Assembly: GCF_017355965.1 (NCBI RefSeq)
Contig: NZ_JAFIQW010000003.1
Span: 396,001 to 460,000 of the forward strand
DNA from: Desertivibrio insolitus
Lineage (GTDB): Bacteria; Actinomycetota; Actinomycetes; Actinomycetales; Microbacteriaceae
Direction of reading: 5' to 3'
DNA: 64,000 bases
This document shows positions 41,414 to 49,354 of this stretch, in pieces. The notes under the pieces are model-generated. The model was not told the DNA's origin. It saw only the letters and a list, made by a program, of their open reading frames with translations, and made no database searches. Position 1 is the first letter of the stretch; each line of letters opens with the position of its first letter. The position numbers were made by a program, and so were the translations under genes.

Positions 41414-43684
41414 CTAGTCCTGCTTGTCGTGCCCGTACGCGTTGCCGTTGCCCTGGCTGTTGCCCGGGCGCACCGTGATCTCGGCGGTGACCGTGGTCTC
41501 GATGCCGGCGTGGTTGACGGCGGTCGCCGTCAGCTCGTACGTGCCCTTGAGGTCCGCGACCGGCAGCTCGTAGCGTCCGTCGGTGCCCTCGAGCTCCTGA
41601 CCGTCGAAGGTGACGGTGAGCTCGCGGATGCCCGACTCGGCGTCCTCAGCCACGACCTCGACCACGAGGCCCTGCTTCGCGGCGACCTCGGTGTCCTCGA
41701 CACCGCTGATCGTCGGCGCGGTCTCGTCCTGCGCAGGAGCGTTGACGTACTCGATGCTCGGCGCGGCCGGCTGCTCCATGCCCGACCCCAGGAAGTAGCT
41801 CGTGTGCGGGGGCTGGTTGTAGGCCGTGTTCTGCCACGCGACACCGAGTCGGTAGACCGGGTCGTGCATCAGGGTGCGGAGGCGGTGCTCGGTGACATCC
41901 GTCGTGGTGAACACCTCGAGCGATGTGTGGTCGGCGCTGCGGTACACGAGCTCCTCACGCCAGTCGCCGAACAGGTCGGCCTGCAGCGCCGGGTTGCCCT
42001 TCGTGCCGTTGCCGGTGAGGGTGCCGTCGAGCGTGAGCAGCCGGTCCTCGCTCTGGGTCTCCCAGTTCCACTTGGAGATCGTCGGGGTCGCGCCCGTCGA
42101 GGTCTCGGTGGGGTCGGTGTAGTCGTGGTCGGTCACCTCGCGCAGCAGGTCGCCGTCCCACCAGGTGAGGAAGTTCGCCGCGGGGATGCTCGTCGAGATC
42201 AGCTCACCGTCGGCGGCGTGCAGGTTGCCGACCTTCGAATAGAACTTGTAGGTGCCGCCGATCGACCACGCCTCGTTGCCCTCGTGCGTGGGGTCGATGT
42301 CGCCGGCCGCACCGCGACCGGTGTCGCGGGTGCCGGGCGTCGCCCAGATGATCTCGCCGGTGGCCGCGTCGCGCATCGTGGCGGCGCGGTTGCCGCTGCT
42401 GCGCATGTCCTCGTGCACGGCGAAGACCTCGAGGCCCTCGCGGGAGGGGATGTGGTCGGTCACGTGCATGGCGTCACCGTGGCCGAGGCGGGTGTTGTAG
42501 AGCGGCGTGCCGTCGTCGTCGATGGTCATCGAGCCGAACACGATCTCGTCGGCGCCGTCGGAGTCGACGTCGGCGACCGACAGGTTGTGGTTGCCCTGAC
42601 CCGAGTACTCGGGGCCCGCCTTGGTCGAGTCGAAGAGCCAGCGCTGCTGGATCTCGCCGTCGACGAAATCGAAGGCCGCGATGTAGGTCTTCGTGTAGTA
42701 CCCGCGGCTGAAGATCATGCTCGGGGTCGCGCCGTCGAGGTAGGCGGTGCCGGCGAGGAAGCGGTCCATCCGGTTGCCGTAGGTGTCGCCCCACGACGAG
42801 AGGGTGCCGCGCGCAGGCACGTAGTCGATCGTGTCGAGGGCCTTGCCCGTCTCACCCTCGAACACGGTCAGGAATTCAGGGCCGGTCAGCACGTAGCCGC
42901 TCGTGTTGCGGTGATCCGCGGCGGCGTTTCCGATGACCGTGCCGGCGCCGTCGACCGTGGCATCCGCGGTCTTCATGGCGACCTCGGCCTTGCCGTCGCC
43001 GTCGTAGTCGAAGACCTGGAACTGCGTGTAGTGCGCGCCGGCGCGGATGTTGCGCCCGAGGTCGATGCGCCACAGCTTGGTGCCGTCGAGCTCGTACGCG
43101 TCGACGTAGACGTTGCCCGTGTAGCCCGAGCGCGAGTTGTCCTTCGCGTTGGTCGGGTTCCACTTGACGACGATCTCGTAGTCGCCGTCGCCGTCGAGGT
43201 CGCCGACCGAGGCGTCGTTGGCCTCATAGGTGTAGGCCTCGCCGGTCGGGGTGTTGCCTCCGGCCGGACGGTCGAGCGGGATGTCGAGGGACTGGTCCCC
43301 CCACGGGGTGAACTCGTCGGTGACGGTGACCTCCCGGTCGCCGATGAGGGCGGTGACCCGGTAGACCGAGTCGGCCGTGCCCTCAGGGTCGAGCAGGTTC
43401 GTGCTGCCCGTGATCGGGGCGTCGGTGATCCGCGCCCCGTCGCGATAGACGTGGAACGCGATCGAGTCGTCGTCGAGGCCGAGCATGCGCCAGCCCACGT
43501 AGACGCCTCCGTCGCTGACGACCGCGACCGGTACGCGGTCGAGGTACTCCGCCTGGCGCACCGGGGACTCCGGTGCCGCCGTCGCCGGCGTCGCGATGAA
43601 CAGTCCGCCCGCGACCGCTGCTGCGGCCGCCGCGCACGTGGCCTTCCGTGCCGGTCGTCGACCGAGGAATGAACCCAAAACCAT
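41414..43684 (-). CDS. Secreted rhamnogalacturonan lyase, polysaccharide lyase family 11
   Basis: A 756-residue exported enzyme. A signal peptide (CAAAAAAVAGGLFIATPATA, cut near AAPES) is followed by the PL11 eight-bladed propeller: DRVPVAVVSDGGVYVGWRML, VGDLDGDGDYEIVVKWNP, VFDYDGDGKAEVAMKTADAT, QGNHNLSVADVDSDGADEIV, the DxDGDGxxE calcium-site repeats. A C-terminal Ig-like domain (residues about 650-745) ends GNGNAYGHDKQD. It cleaves the rhamnogalacturonan I backbone of pectin. AAGGGAG abuts the ATG at 43684 and is better spaced for a TTG at 43678. Two LacI-type palindromes lie upstream. No other pectin gene is nearby. Confidence 0.92.
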   Translation of the reverse strand: MVLGSFLGRRPARKATCAAAAAAVAGGLFIATPATAAPESPVRQAEYLDRVPVAVVSDGGVYVGWRMLGLDDDSIAFHVYRDGARITDAPITGSTNLLDPEGTADSVYRVTALIGDREVTVTDEFTPWGDQSLDIPLDRPAGGNTPTGEAYTYEANDASVGDLDGDGDYEIVVKWNPTNAKDNSRSGYTGNVYVDAYELDGTKLWRIDLGRNIRAGAHYTQFQVFDYDGDGKAEVAMKTADATVDGAGTVIGNAAADHRNTSGYVLTGPEFLTVFEGETGKALDTIDYVPARGTLSSWGDTYGNRMDRFLAGTAYLDGATPSMIFSRGYYTKTYIAAFDFVDGEIQQRWLFDSTKAGPEYSGQGNHNLSVADVDSDGADEIVFGSMTIDDDGTPLYNTRLGHGDAMHVTDHIPSREGLEVFAVHEDMRSSGNRAATMRDAATGEIIWATPGTRDTGRGAAGDIDPTHEGNEAWSIGGTYKFYSKVGNLHAADGELISTSIPAANFLTWWDGDLLREVTDHDYTDPTETSTGATPTISKWNWETQSEDRLLTLDGTLTGNGTKGNPALQADLFGDWREELVYRSADHTSLEVFTTTDVTEHRLRTLMHDPVYRLGVAWQNTAYNQPPHTSYFLGSGMEQPAAPSIEYVNAPAQDETAPTISGVEDTEVAAKQGLVVEVVAEDAESGIRELTVTFDGQELEGTDGRYELPVADLKGTYELTATAVNHAGIETTVTAEITVRPGNSQGNGNAYGHDKQD

Positions 43685-43742
43685 CTCCCTTGATGTTGTG
43701 GTGTCTCGGCGAAGGAGCCTCCCCGCTCCGCGCCCAGCTCCT

Positions 43743-43770
43743 GGAAATCGCTTTCCTGGAACGCGTTCCA
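43743..43770 (-). promoter_or_regulatory. Two adjacent LacI-family operator candidates upstream of the lyase
   Basis: GGAAATCGCTTTCC (43743-43756, 5-bp arms) and TGGAACGCGTTCCA (43757-43770, a perfect 14-base palindrome with central CG) lie end to end, 59-86 bases before the lyase start. Both fit LacI-family operators. No LacI gene is in the window. Confidence 0.6.
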
Positions 43771-43858
43771 TCGTGAGTTGTACCCCGCACGGGTGTCAAG
43801 GGTTGGAGGGAAAACGGTTGCTCGACAGCGTTGTCGGGCGTGAGATGGCCGCGCTGAT

Positions 43859-43945
43859 GGACCTTCAGCAGGACAAATCGCGGTGCCGGTCGGCGCGTCG
43901 CGCCCGTGGGGCGGTGTGTCGGGCCGGTTGTCCTGCCGAAGGAAC
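43859..43945. repeat. Palindromic element family A, copy A4
   Basis: GGACCTTCAGCAGGAC (43859-43874) and GTCCTGCCGAAGGAAC (43930-43945), three mismatches in 16; 87 bases. The rest of the 359-base gap 43685-44043 holds the operators above and no gene. Confidence 0.8.
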
Positions 43946-44043
43946 AGCAGCCCTATGTCGCGAGCGCCCTGAGGCGTGAGGAGCTCGCTGCACCCCGGGC
44001 CCGGCTCCGGATGTCGCCAGCCCGTGCTTACACTTCCTGCACC

Positions 44044-44988
44044 ATGACCACCATCGTCGAGGCCACCGCCGAGGCCGCCTGCGTGCGCACCGCGTACCGC
44101 CCGCGGCATCCGGTCGACCTGCGGCGCACGCTCGGCCCGCTCGGTCGCGGCGCGGGCGACCCGACGACGCGGTGGACCGACAGCGGGTACTGGCGCACGT
44201 TCCGCACCCCCGACGGGCCGGCGACGCTGCGCCTCGTCGCGACCGCCGACGGCGTCGACGCGACGGCCTGGGGCGAGGGCGCCGAGTGGGTCATCGACGG
44301 CGTGCCGGAACTGCTCGGCGCGGGCGACGACTGGTCCGACCTCGACGTCTCCGCGAACCCGTTCCTCGCCGAGGCGCTGCGGCGCTGCCCTGGCCTCCGC
44401 CTCACCCGCAGCCGCCTCGTGATCGACTCCCTAGTGCCCGCGATCCTCGAGCAGAAGGTCACGACGAAGGAGTCGTGGGGCGCCTGGCGCATCCTCGTCA
44501 CGAAGTACGGCACCCCCGCACCCGGCCCCGCCCCCGCAGGGATGCGCGTCGCCCCCTCCGCAGACACCTGGCGGCGCGTGCCGTCGTGGGAGTGGCACCG
44601 CGCCGGCGTCGGGCCGCAGCGCAGCGACACCGTGATGCGGGCGACCGCGGTGGCATCCGGTCTCGAGCGCACCATCGCGCTCGGCCGCGGCGGCCCGGAG
44701 GTCGCCAAGCGCCTGCGGTCGATCCCCGGCATCGGTGTGTGGACGGCCGCCGAGACGACGCAGCGCGCGCACGGCGACGCGGATTCCGTCTCGGTCGGCG
44801 ACTACCACCTGCCCGCCGTGGTCGGTTGGGCGCTCGCGGGCGCACCGGTCGACGACGACGGCATGCTCGAACTGCTCTCGCCCTGGGCGGGTCAGCGGCA
44901 GCGCATCATGCGGCTCATCGTTGCGAGCGGCTTCCGCAAGCCGCGCTTCGGCCCACGGATGACGGTGCAGGACCACCGCCACCACTGA
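44044..44988 (+). CDS. DNA-3-methyladenine glycosylase, AlkA type
   Basis: A 314-residue helix-hairpin-helix glycosylase. The HhH is LRSIPGIGVWTAAETTQ (residues about 225-240) and the catalytic Asp253 is in SVGDYHLPAVVG. SLVPAILEQKVTTKESWGAW is the intercalating-loop helix of the AlkA/MagIII group. It excises alkylated purines. The N-terminal 100 residues resemble the AlkA N-domain. TACACT lies 9 bases before the ATG at 44044 without a Shine-Dalgarno sequence. Confidence 0.88.
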   Translation: MTTIVEATAEAACVRTAYRPRHPVDLRRTLGPLGRGAGDPTTRWTDSGYWRTFRTPDGPATLRLVATADGVDATAWGEGAEWVIDGVPELLGAGDDWSDLDVSANPFLAEALRRCPGLRLTRSRLVIDSLVPAILEQKVTTKESWGAWRILVTKYGTPAPGPAPAGMRVAPSADTWRRVPSWEWHRAGVGPQRSDTVMRATAVASGLERTIALGRGGPEVAKRLRSIPGIGVWTAAETTQRAHGDADSVSVGDYHLPAVVGWALAGAPVDDDGMLELLSPWAGQRQRIMRLIVASGFRKPRFGPRMTVQDHRHH

Positions 44989-45007
44989 CAGGGGCGGCCC
45001 GCGATGG

Positions 45008-46207
45008 TCAGCGCCGCGGGTAGACGAGGCGTCGCAGCGCCCACTCCGCGGGTCCACGCAGCCCGCGTGCCTCGAGGATCACCGCGAGCGCGACGGTCGC
45101 GAGCCACGTCAGCACGGCGACGAGCGCGATCGACCAGCTGCTGAGCTCCGCCCCGAGGCCGAAGCCCCACGCGCTCATCAGCGGTGCGAACACCACGGAC
45201 TGCGCGAGGTAGCAGGTGAGCGAGCGCTTGCCGACGGCCTGCAGGGCGGATGCCACGCGGTTGCCCGGTCGCAGCCGCGCGGCGATCAGCCCGAACAGCG
45301 CGACGTAGCCGAGGCCGCCCGCGAGCCCGGCGAGCTGATTGTTGAGCGCGAACGCCCAGTCGAGGTCGCGGGGGAGGAGCAGCCCCGCGTTCTGGGCCGC
45401 GACGAGCGCCCCGACGCCCCATGCGATCGCCAGGCCGATCAAGGCGACGCGGCGGAGCAGGGGACGGTGCTCGGCAGGTGCCTCGAGCACCCGGTGCCGT
45501 GCGGCGACGATCGCGAGGAGGATCGCGGCGGGGGCGACCAGCCCGAGCAGCCCCTGCGACGGTGCGAGCAGCAACCAGAAACCGAGCCGGTACGACAGGG
45601 AGACCAGGTAGTTGGGCTCCGCGATCGGCAGGCGCGCGTCGAAGCTCGACGTGTCGGCGATCGCGTCGGGCCCGAGGGCGAGCACGAGGGCGGCGCCGAG
45701 CACGGAGAACACCGCGCCGAGGGCGAGCAGCGACGCGAACACGATCGACCAGATCACGAGCGTCTTGTCGCGCCGGTCGAGGAACAGCCACGTGAGCACG
45801 AGCCCGGCGAGGCCCCACGCGCCGACGACGTCGCCCATCCACAGGAGGGCGGCGTGCACGGCACCGAACGCGACCATCCACCAGTGCCGGCGGCGGAGCA
45901 GGCGTCGTGCGAGCGCCGGCTCCGCTCCCGCGTCGAGCTGCCGGCGGTACAGCTGCCAGATGCCGTAGCCGAACAGGGCGGCGAACATCGGGTACGTGCG
46001 GCCGTCGATCGCGATCTGCGCGATGGTCTGCACGACGAGGTCGGCGCCGGTCGCTCCGATCGGATGCGCCGACGTGATGCCCTGCGTCTCGTCCCACAGG
46101 TACCAGGGCGCGTTCGCGACCGCGATGAACAGCAGCATGAGTCCGCGCGCGAGGTCGGGGGCGGCCGCCCGTGCGGTGGACGAGATCGGGGTGGCGCTCA
46201 GGACCAT
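45008..46207 (-). CDS. DUF418 domain membrane protein
   Basis: A 399-residue protein with about ten membrane segments. PDLARGLMLLFIAVANAPWY is the N-terminal DUF418 segment, RTYPMFAALFGYGIWQLYRR the second, and VGKRSLTCYLAQSVVFAPLM the C-terminal one (family motif GRMSLTNYLxQS). DUF418 proteins resemble heparan-alpha-glucosaminide acyltransferases and may move acyl groups across the membrane; no substrate is known. It is convergent with the AlkA gene, 19 bases apart. Confidence 0.85.
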   Translation of the reverse strand: MVLSATPISSTARAAAPDLARGLMLLFIAVANAPWYLWDETQGITSAHPIGATGADLVVQTIAQIAIDGRTYPMFAALFGYGIWQLYRRQLDAGAEPALARRLLRRRHWWMVAFGAVHAALLWMGDVVGAWGLAGLVLTWLFLDRRDKTLVIWSIVFASLLALGAVFSVLGAALVLALGPDAIADTSSFDARLPIAEPNYLVSLSYRLGFWLLLAPSQGLLGLVAPAAILLAIVAARHRVLEAPAEHRPLLRRVALIGLAIAWGVGALVAAQNAGLLLPRDLDWAFALNNQLAGLAGGLGYVALFGLIAARLRPGNRVASALQAVGKRSLTCYLAQSVVFAPLMSAWGFGLGAELSSWSIALVAVLTWLATVALAVILEARGLRGPAEWALRRLVYPRR

Positions 46208-46253
46208 GGCCCCGATCCTCTCAGCCCACGATCCTTCAGCCCAGCAGCGTCGG

Positions 46254-47114
46254 TCATAGCCGGGCTCCGACGAAGCGCACGCGCTCTCCGGGACGCAACT
46301 GCGCAGCCAGCGGTAGATCCGCGGACGCGACGGCTCCGATGACGGGGTAGCCGCCGGTCGTCGGATGGTCGGCGAGGAAGAGGATCGGCTCGCCCGACGG
46401 CGGCACCTGGAGCGCTCCGGTGACCGTGCCCTCGCTCGGCAGCTCGTCGTGCACGCGGCGCTCGAGCGGCCGTCCGCCGAGCCGCAGCCCCACCCGGTCC
46501 GACTGCGGGCTCACGGTCCACGGCTGCCCGAGCAGAGCGTGCCAGGCGGATGCCGCGAACCAGTCCCGCCGCGGCCCAGGCAGCACCCGCAGGTGCGCGA
46601 GCCCGTCCGGCGTCGAGGTCGGCAGCCAGTCGATCGGCGGCACGGGATCGAGGCCGGCGGCGGATGCCACGGCGAGCACGTCCCCGGACCGCACGGGCGC
46701 CGGCCCAAGGCCCGAGAGCGTGTCGGTCGACCGGGAGCCGAGCACGGGCGGCACGTCGATCCCGCCGCGCGCGCTGACGTAGTACCGCAGCCCCAACTCG
46801 GCGCGCCCGATCGCGACGTCCTCGCCGACGTCGACGGGGACCGCGCGGTCGAGGGGCGCGGGGCGACCGCCCACGGTGACGGGGCCGCGTGCCCCGGTGA
46901 CCGCAAGCCACAGGGGAGCTCGGGCGTGCAGCACGACGGGTCCGAGCAGCAGCTCGAGCACCGCGGCATCCGGCCGGTTGCCGACGAGCCGGTTCGCGTC
47001 GGCGAACGCCCGGGCGTCGAGCGCGCCCGAGGGCGGCACCCCGACGGCCGCGTGCCCGGGGCGCCCGGCGTCCTGCACGAGCGTCAGCGGCCCCGCATCC
47101 GTCACCTCGATCAC
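46254..47114 (-). CDS. pxpC: 5-oxoprolinase subunit C
   Basis: A 286-residue protein of the biotin-dependent carboxyltransferase-like (KipA/AHS2) family: LVQDAGRPGHAAVGVPPSGA, ALDARAFADANRLVGN, and FLADHPTTGGYPVIGAVASA near the end. With PxpA and PxpB it forms the bacterial 5-oxoprolinase that opens pyroglutamate to glutamate at the cost of ATP. The GTG at 47114 overlaps the pxpB stop. No biotin site is present and none is expected. Confidence 0.93.
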   Translation of the reverse strand: MIEVTDAGPLTLVQDAGRPGHAAVGVPPSGALDARAFADANRLVGNRPDAAVLELLLGPVVLHARAPLWLAVTGARGPVTVGGRPAPLDRAVPVDVGEDVAIGRAELGLRYYVSARGGIDVPPVLGSRSTDTLSGLGPAPVRSGDVLAVASAAGLDPVPPIDWLPTSTPDGLAHLRVLPGPRRDWFAASAWHALLGQPWTVSPQSDRVGLRLGGRPLERRVHDELPSEGTVTGALQVPPSGEPILFLADHPTTGGYPVIGAVASADLPLAAQLRPGERVRFVGARL

Positions 47115-47728
47115 GGCGGCACCTCGACGAAGCGCACACGCGTGCCCGGAGTCAGCAGCGCCGGCGGAGTGCGCGCGGCGTCCCACAGCAGCGCCTCGGT
47201 CCTGCCGATCAGCTGCCAGCCGCCCGGGGAATCGCGGGGGTAGACCCCGCTGAACGTTCCGGCGAGGCCGACGCTTCCGGCGGGCACCCGCGGTCGCGGC
47301 GTCGTGCGGCGCGGCACCTCGAGCCCCGACGCCGGCGCGCTCAGGTAGGCGAACCCGGGCGCGAAGCCGCCGAACGCGACCGACCACGGGCGAGCGGTGT
47401 GGCGGCGCACGACCTCCTCGACCGTCACCCCGAGCAGCGCCGCGACCTCCGCGAGGTCGGGCCCGTCGTAGCGCACGGGCAGTTCGACGAGAGCCGCGGA
47501 TGACGCGTCGACCGCGTCCGCCGGCGTCTTCGTCAGCCACGCCCGCACGGCTTCGCGCGGGGCACCGGGCGCGTGCACCGCGAGCACGGTGCGGGCGCCG
47601 GGCACGAGCTCGACCACCTCGGGCGGACGCGTGCGCTCGAGCGCGGGCATCAGGGCGAGCACCGCGTCGAGGTCGTCGACCTCGAGCAGCACCGCCGAGT
47701 CGCCGTAGTCGAGCAGCCGCCGGGTCAT
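47111..47728 (-). CDS. pxpB: 5-oxoprolinase subunit B (KipI family)
   Basis: A 205-residue AHS1/KipI protein: YGDSAVLLEVDDLDAVLAL at the N-terminus, VELPVRYDGPDLAEVAALLG in the middle, and FAPGFAYLSAPASGLEVPRR followed by VPAGSVGLAGTFSGVYP at the end. It acts with PxpA and PxpC. The older name, kinase inhibitor, comes from Bacillus KipI; the three-gene order here favours 5-oxoprolinase. It overlaps pxpA by ATGA. Confidence 0.93.
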   Translation of the reverse strand: MTRRLLDYGDSAVLLEVDDLDAVLALMPALERTRPPEVVELVPGARTVLAVHAPGAPREAVRAWLTKTPADAVDASSAALVELPVRYDGPDLAEVAALLGVTVEEVVRRHTARPWSVAFGGFAPGFAYLSAPASGLEVPRRTTPRPRVPAGSVGLAGTFSGVYPRDSPGGWQLIGRTEALLWDAARTPPALLTPGTRVRFVEVPP

Positions 47729-48450
47729 GCGAAGGCGCGCACCTCGATGCCGGCGTCGGCGAGCGCGGCGCGCACCGCCTCCGCGTGCTGCACCGCCCCC
47801 GGGGTGTCGCCGTGCAGGCAGAGCGAGTCGGGCACGAACGCGAGTCCACCGGTGGCGAAGGCGACCGCGCGGTGGGCGATCTCCGCCGAGTCCGTGAGCA
47901 CGGCGCCGGGTACCGAGCGGGGGAGCAGCGAGCCGTCGTCCGCGTACCCGCGGTCGGGGAAACCTTCCGTGCGCACCTCGAGCCCCTCCGCCTCGGCGGC
48001 GGCGAGCAGCCGGCTGCCGGGAGGACCGAGCACGACGAGCGAGGGATCGAACGCGGCGACGGCCGACGCGACGGCGGCGGCCTGCACGGCGTCGCGAGCC
48101 GCTCGGTTGTACAGCGCCCCGTGCGGCTTCACGTAGGTGACGGTCGCTCCGGCGGTCCGCGCGACGCCGACCGCGGCGGCGAGCTGGTACAGCACCTCGG
48201 CCCGCAGCTCCTCGGCGGGGAGGTTCATCTCGCGGCGGCCGAAGCCCGCCAGGTCCTGGTACGACACGTGCGCGCCGACGCTCACCCCGAGCTCGGCCGC
48301 CCGGCGGAACGTCGCGAGCATCGTCGACGGATCGCCGGCGTGGAACCCGCACGCGACGTTCGCGCTCGTGACGAGGCGCAGCATCACGTCGTCGTCGCCG
48401 AGGCGCCAGCGCCCGTACGACTCCCCGAGGTCGCAGTTGAGGTCGATCAC
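47725..48450 (-). CDS. pxpA: 5-oxoprolinase subunit A (LamB/YcsF family)
   Basis: A 241-residue protein that opens with IDLNCDLGESYGRWRLGDD, the family signature, followed by TSANVACGFHAGDPSTML, VGAHVSYQDLAGFGRREM and TVTYVKPHGALYNRAA. The SLCLHGDTPGAVQHAEAV segment closes the barrel. First gene of pxpABC. The GTG at 48450 has GGTGAGGGC just upstream. Confidence 0.94.
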   Translation of the reverse strand: MIDLNCDLGESYGRWRLGDDDVMLRLVTSANVACGFHAGDPSTMLATFRRAAELGVSVGAHVSYQDLAGFGRREMNLPAEELRAEVLYQLAAAVGVARTAGATVTYVKPHGALYNRAARDAVQAAAVASAVAAFDPSLVVLGPPGSRLLAAAEAEGLEVRTEGFPDRGYADDGSLLPRSVPGAVLTDSAEIAHRAVAFATGGLAFVPDSLCLHGDTPGAVQHAEAVRAALADAGIEVRAFA

Positions 48451-48511
48451 GCCCTCACCATGGCACGAGCGGACGACGCGCGACCACCCGCGTCGTGGTG
48501 GAGAGGCAACC

Positions 48512-48581
48512 CCGTGGCATCCGTCGCCGCTCCGCGTTGTCGGGGAGCGACAGCGCGCTTCGAACGGGTCGGATGCCACGG
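48512..48581. repeat. Intergenic palindrome between pxpA and the thioesterase
   Basis: CCGTGGCATCCG (48512-48523) pairs perfectly with CGGATGCCACGG (48570-48581); 70 bases overall. It lies 16 bases before the thioesterase start in a divergent promoter region. Confidence 0.7.
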
Positions 48582-48596
48582 CTAACGTGCACCCTC

Positions 48597-49148
48597 GTGA
48601 ACAAGTGGCTGCACATGCTCTGGGTCATGCTCACGATGCGCCGGCGCTCGCCGTTGACGATCCGCGACGTCGGCCGCATCCAGCTCCGGGTGACGCCCGA
48701 CGACCTCGACGTGCTACGGCACATGAACAACGGCGTCTACCTCTCCCTCATGGATCTCGGCCGCGTCGACCTGCTGACGCGCGCCGGCATCTGGCAGGAG
48801 TTCAAGCGCCGCGGCTGGTACCCGGTGGTCGCCGCGCAGACCATCACGTACCGCAAGTCCCTGAATCCGGGGCAGCGCTACACGCTCGAGACCGCGATCG
48901 CGGGTTTCAGCGACCGCGACGTCTTCGTCGAGCAGCGCTTCGTCGTCGGCGACGAGATCTACGCGCGCGGATTCGTGCGCGGCCGGTTCCTCAAGCGCTC
49001 CGGCGGCTCCGTGTCGATCGGCGAAATCGCGGATGCCTCGGGCGTCGACATCACCGAGTGGCGGGCGCCGGAGTGGCTCGTGCGCTGGGCGGACGACGTC
49101 GCACTGCCGTCGACCCGCGCCGAGGCGCCGAGCGAGTGGGCTCGGTAG
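48597..49148 (+). CDS. 4-hydroxybenzoyl-CoA thioesterase-fold protein
   Basis: A 183-residue hot-dog-fold protein. DLDVLRHMNNGVYLSLMDLG carries the HMNN(G/A)xYL motif of acyl-CoA thioesterases of the THEM6/FcbC-like group; TITYRKSLNPGQRYTLETAI is the next conserved part. It probably hydrolyses an acyl-CoA in the cytosol. The start is a GTG at 48597 with TAACGT 8 bases upstream and no Shine-Dalgarno sequence. Confidence 0.85.
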   Translation: MNKWLHMLWVMLTMRRRSPLTIRDVGRIQLRVTPDDLDVLRHMNNGVYLSLMDLGRVDLLTRAGIWQEFKRRGWYPVVAAQTITYRKSLNPGQRYTLETAIAGFSDRDVFVEQRFVVGDEIYARGFVRGRFLKRSGGSVSIGEIADASGVDITEWRAPEWLVRWADDVALPSTRAEAPSEWAR

Positions 49149-49158
49149 GCTCGAACCC

Positions 49159-49302
49159 ATGCCCGGTTTCGTCCTCCCCGCGACGCGCGTGGTCGACGAC
49201 ATCCCCGCCGCCGCGCTCGTGACGCGGCTCTCGAACGGCACCAACGGGTGCGTCAGCACCTGGGGTGCCGCCGACGCCGGCTGCCCGCCGCCCCGCCGCT
49301 AG
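49159..49302 (+). CDS. Possible small protein, 47 residues
   Basis: ATG at 49159 opens MPGFVLPATRVVDDIPAAAL and ends GAADAGCPPPRR. Nearly all third positions are G or C, as in real genes here, and a TAGGCT hexamer ends 7 bases before the ATG, the same layout as several nearby leaderless genes. No family is recognised; it could also be the surviving start of a longer lost gene. Confidence 0.35.
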   Translation: MPGFVLPATRVVDDIPAAALVTRLSNGTNGCVSTWGAADAGCPPPRR

Positions 49303-49354
49303 GCGCCCGCGCGCCGCATCCGTCCCCTCCCGGTATCGAGAGAACGGCATCCCC

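Noticed and set aside
47111-47728. KipI as sporulation kinase inhibitor
   Set aside because: The organism type does not sporulate like Bacillus and the three genes fit 5-oxoprolinase.
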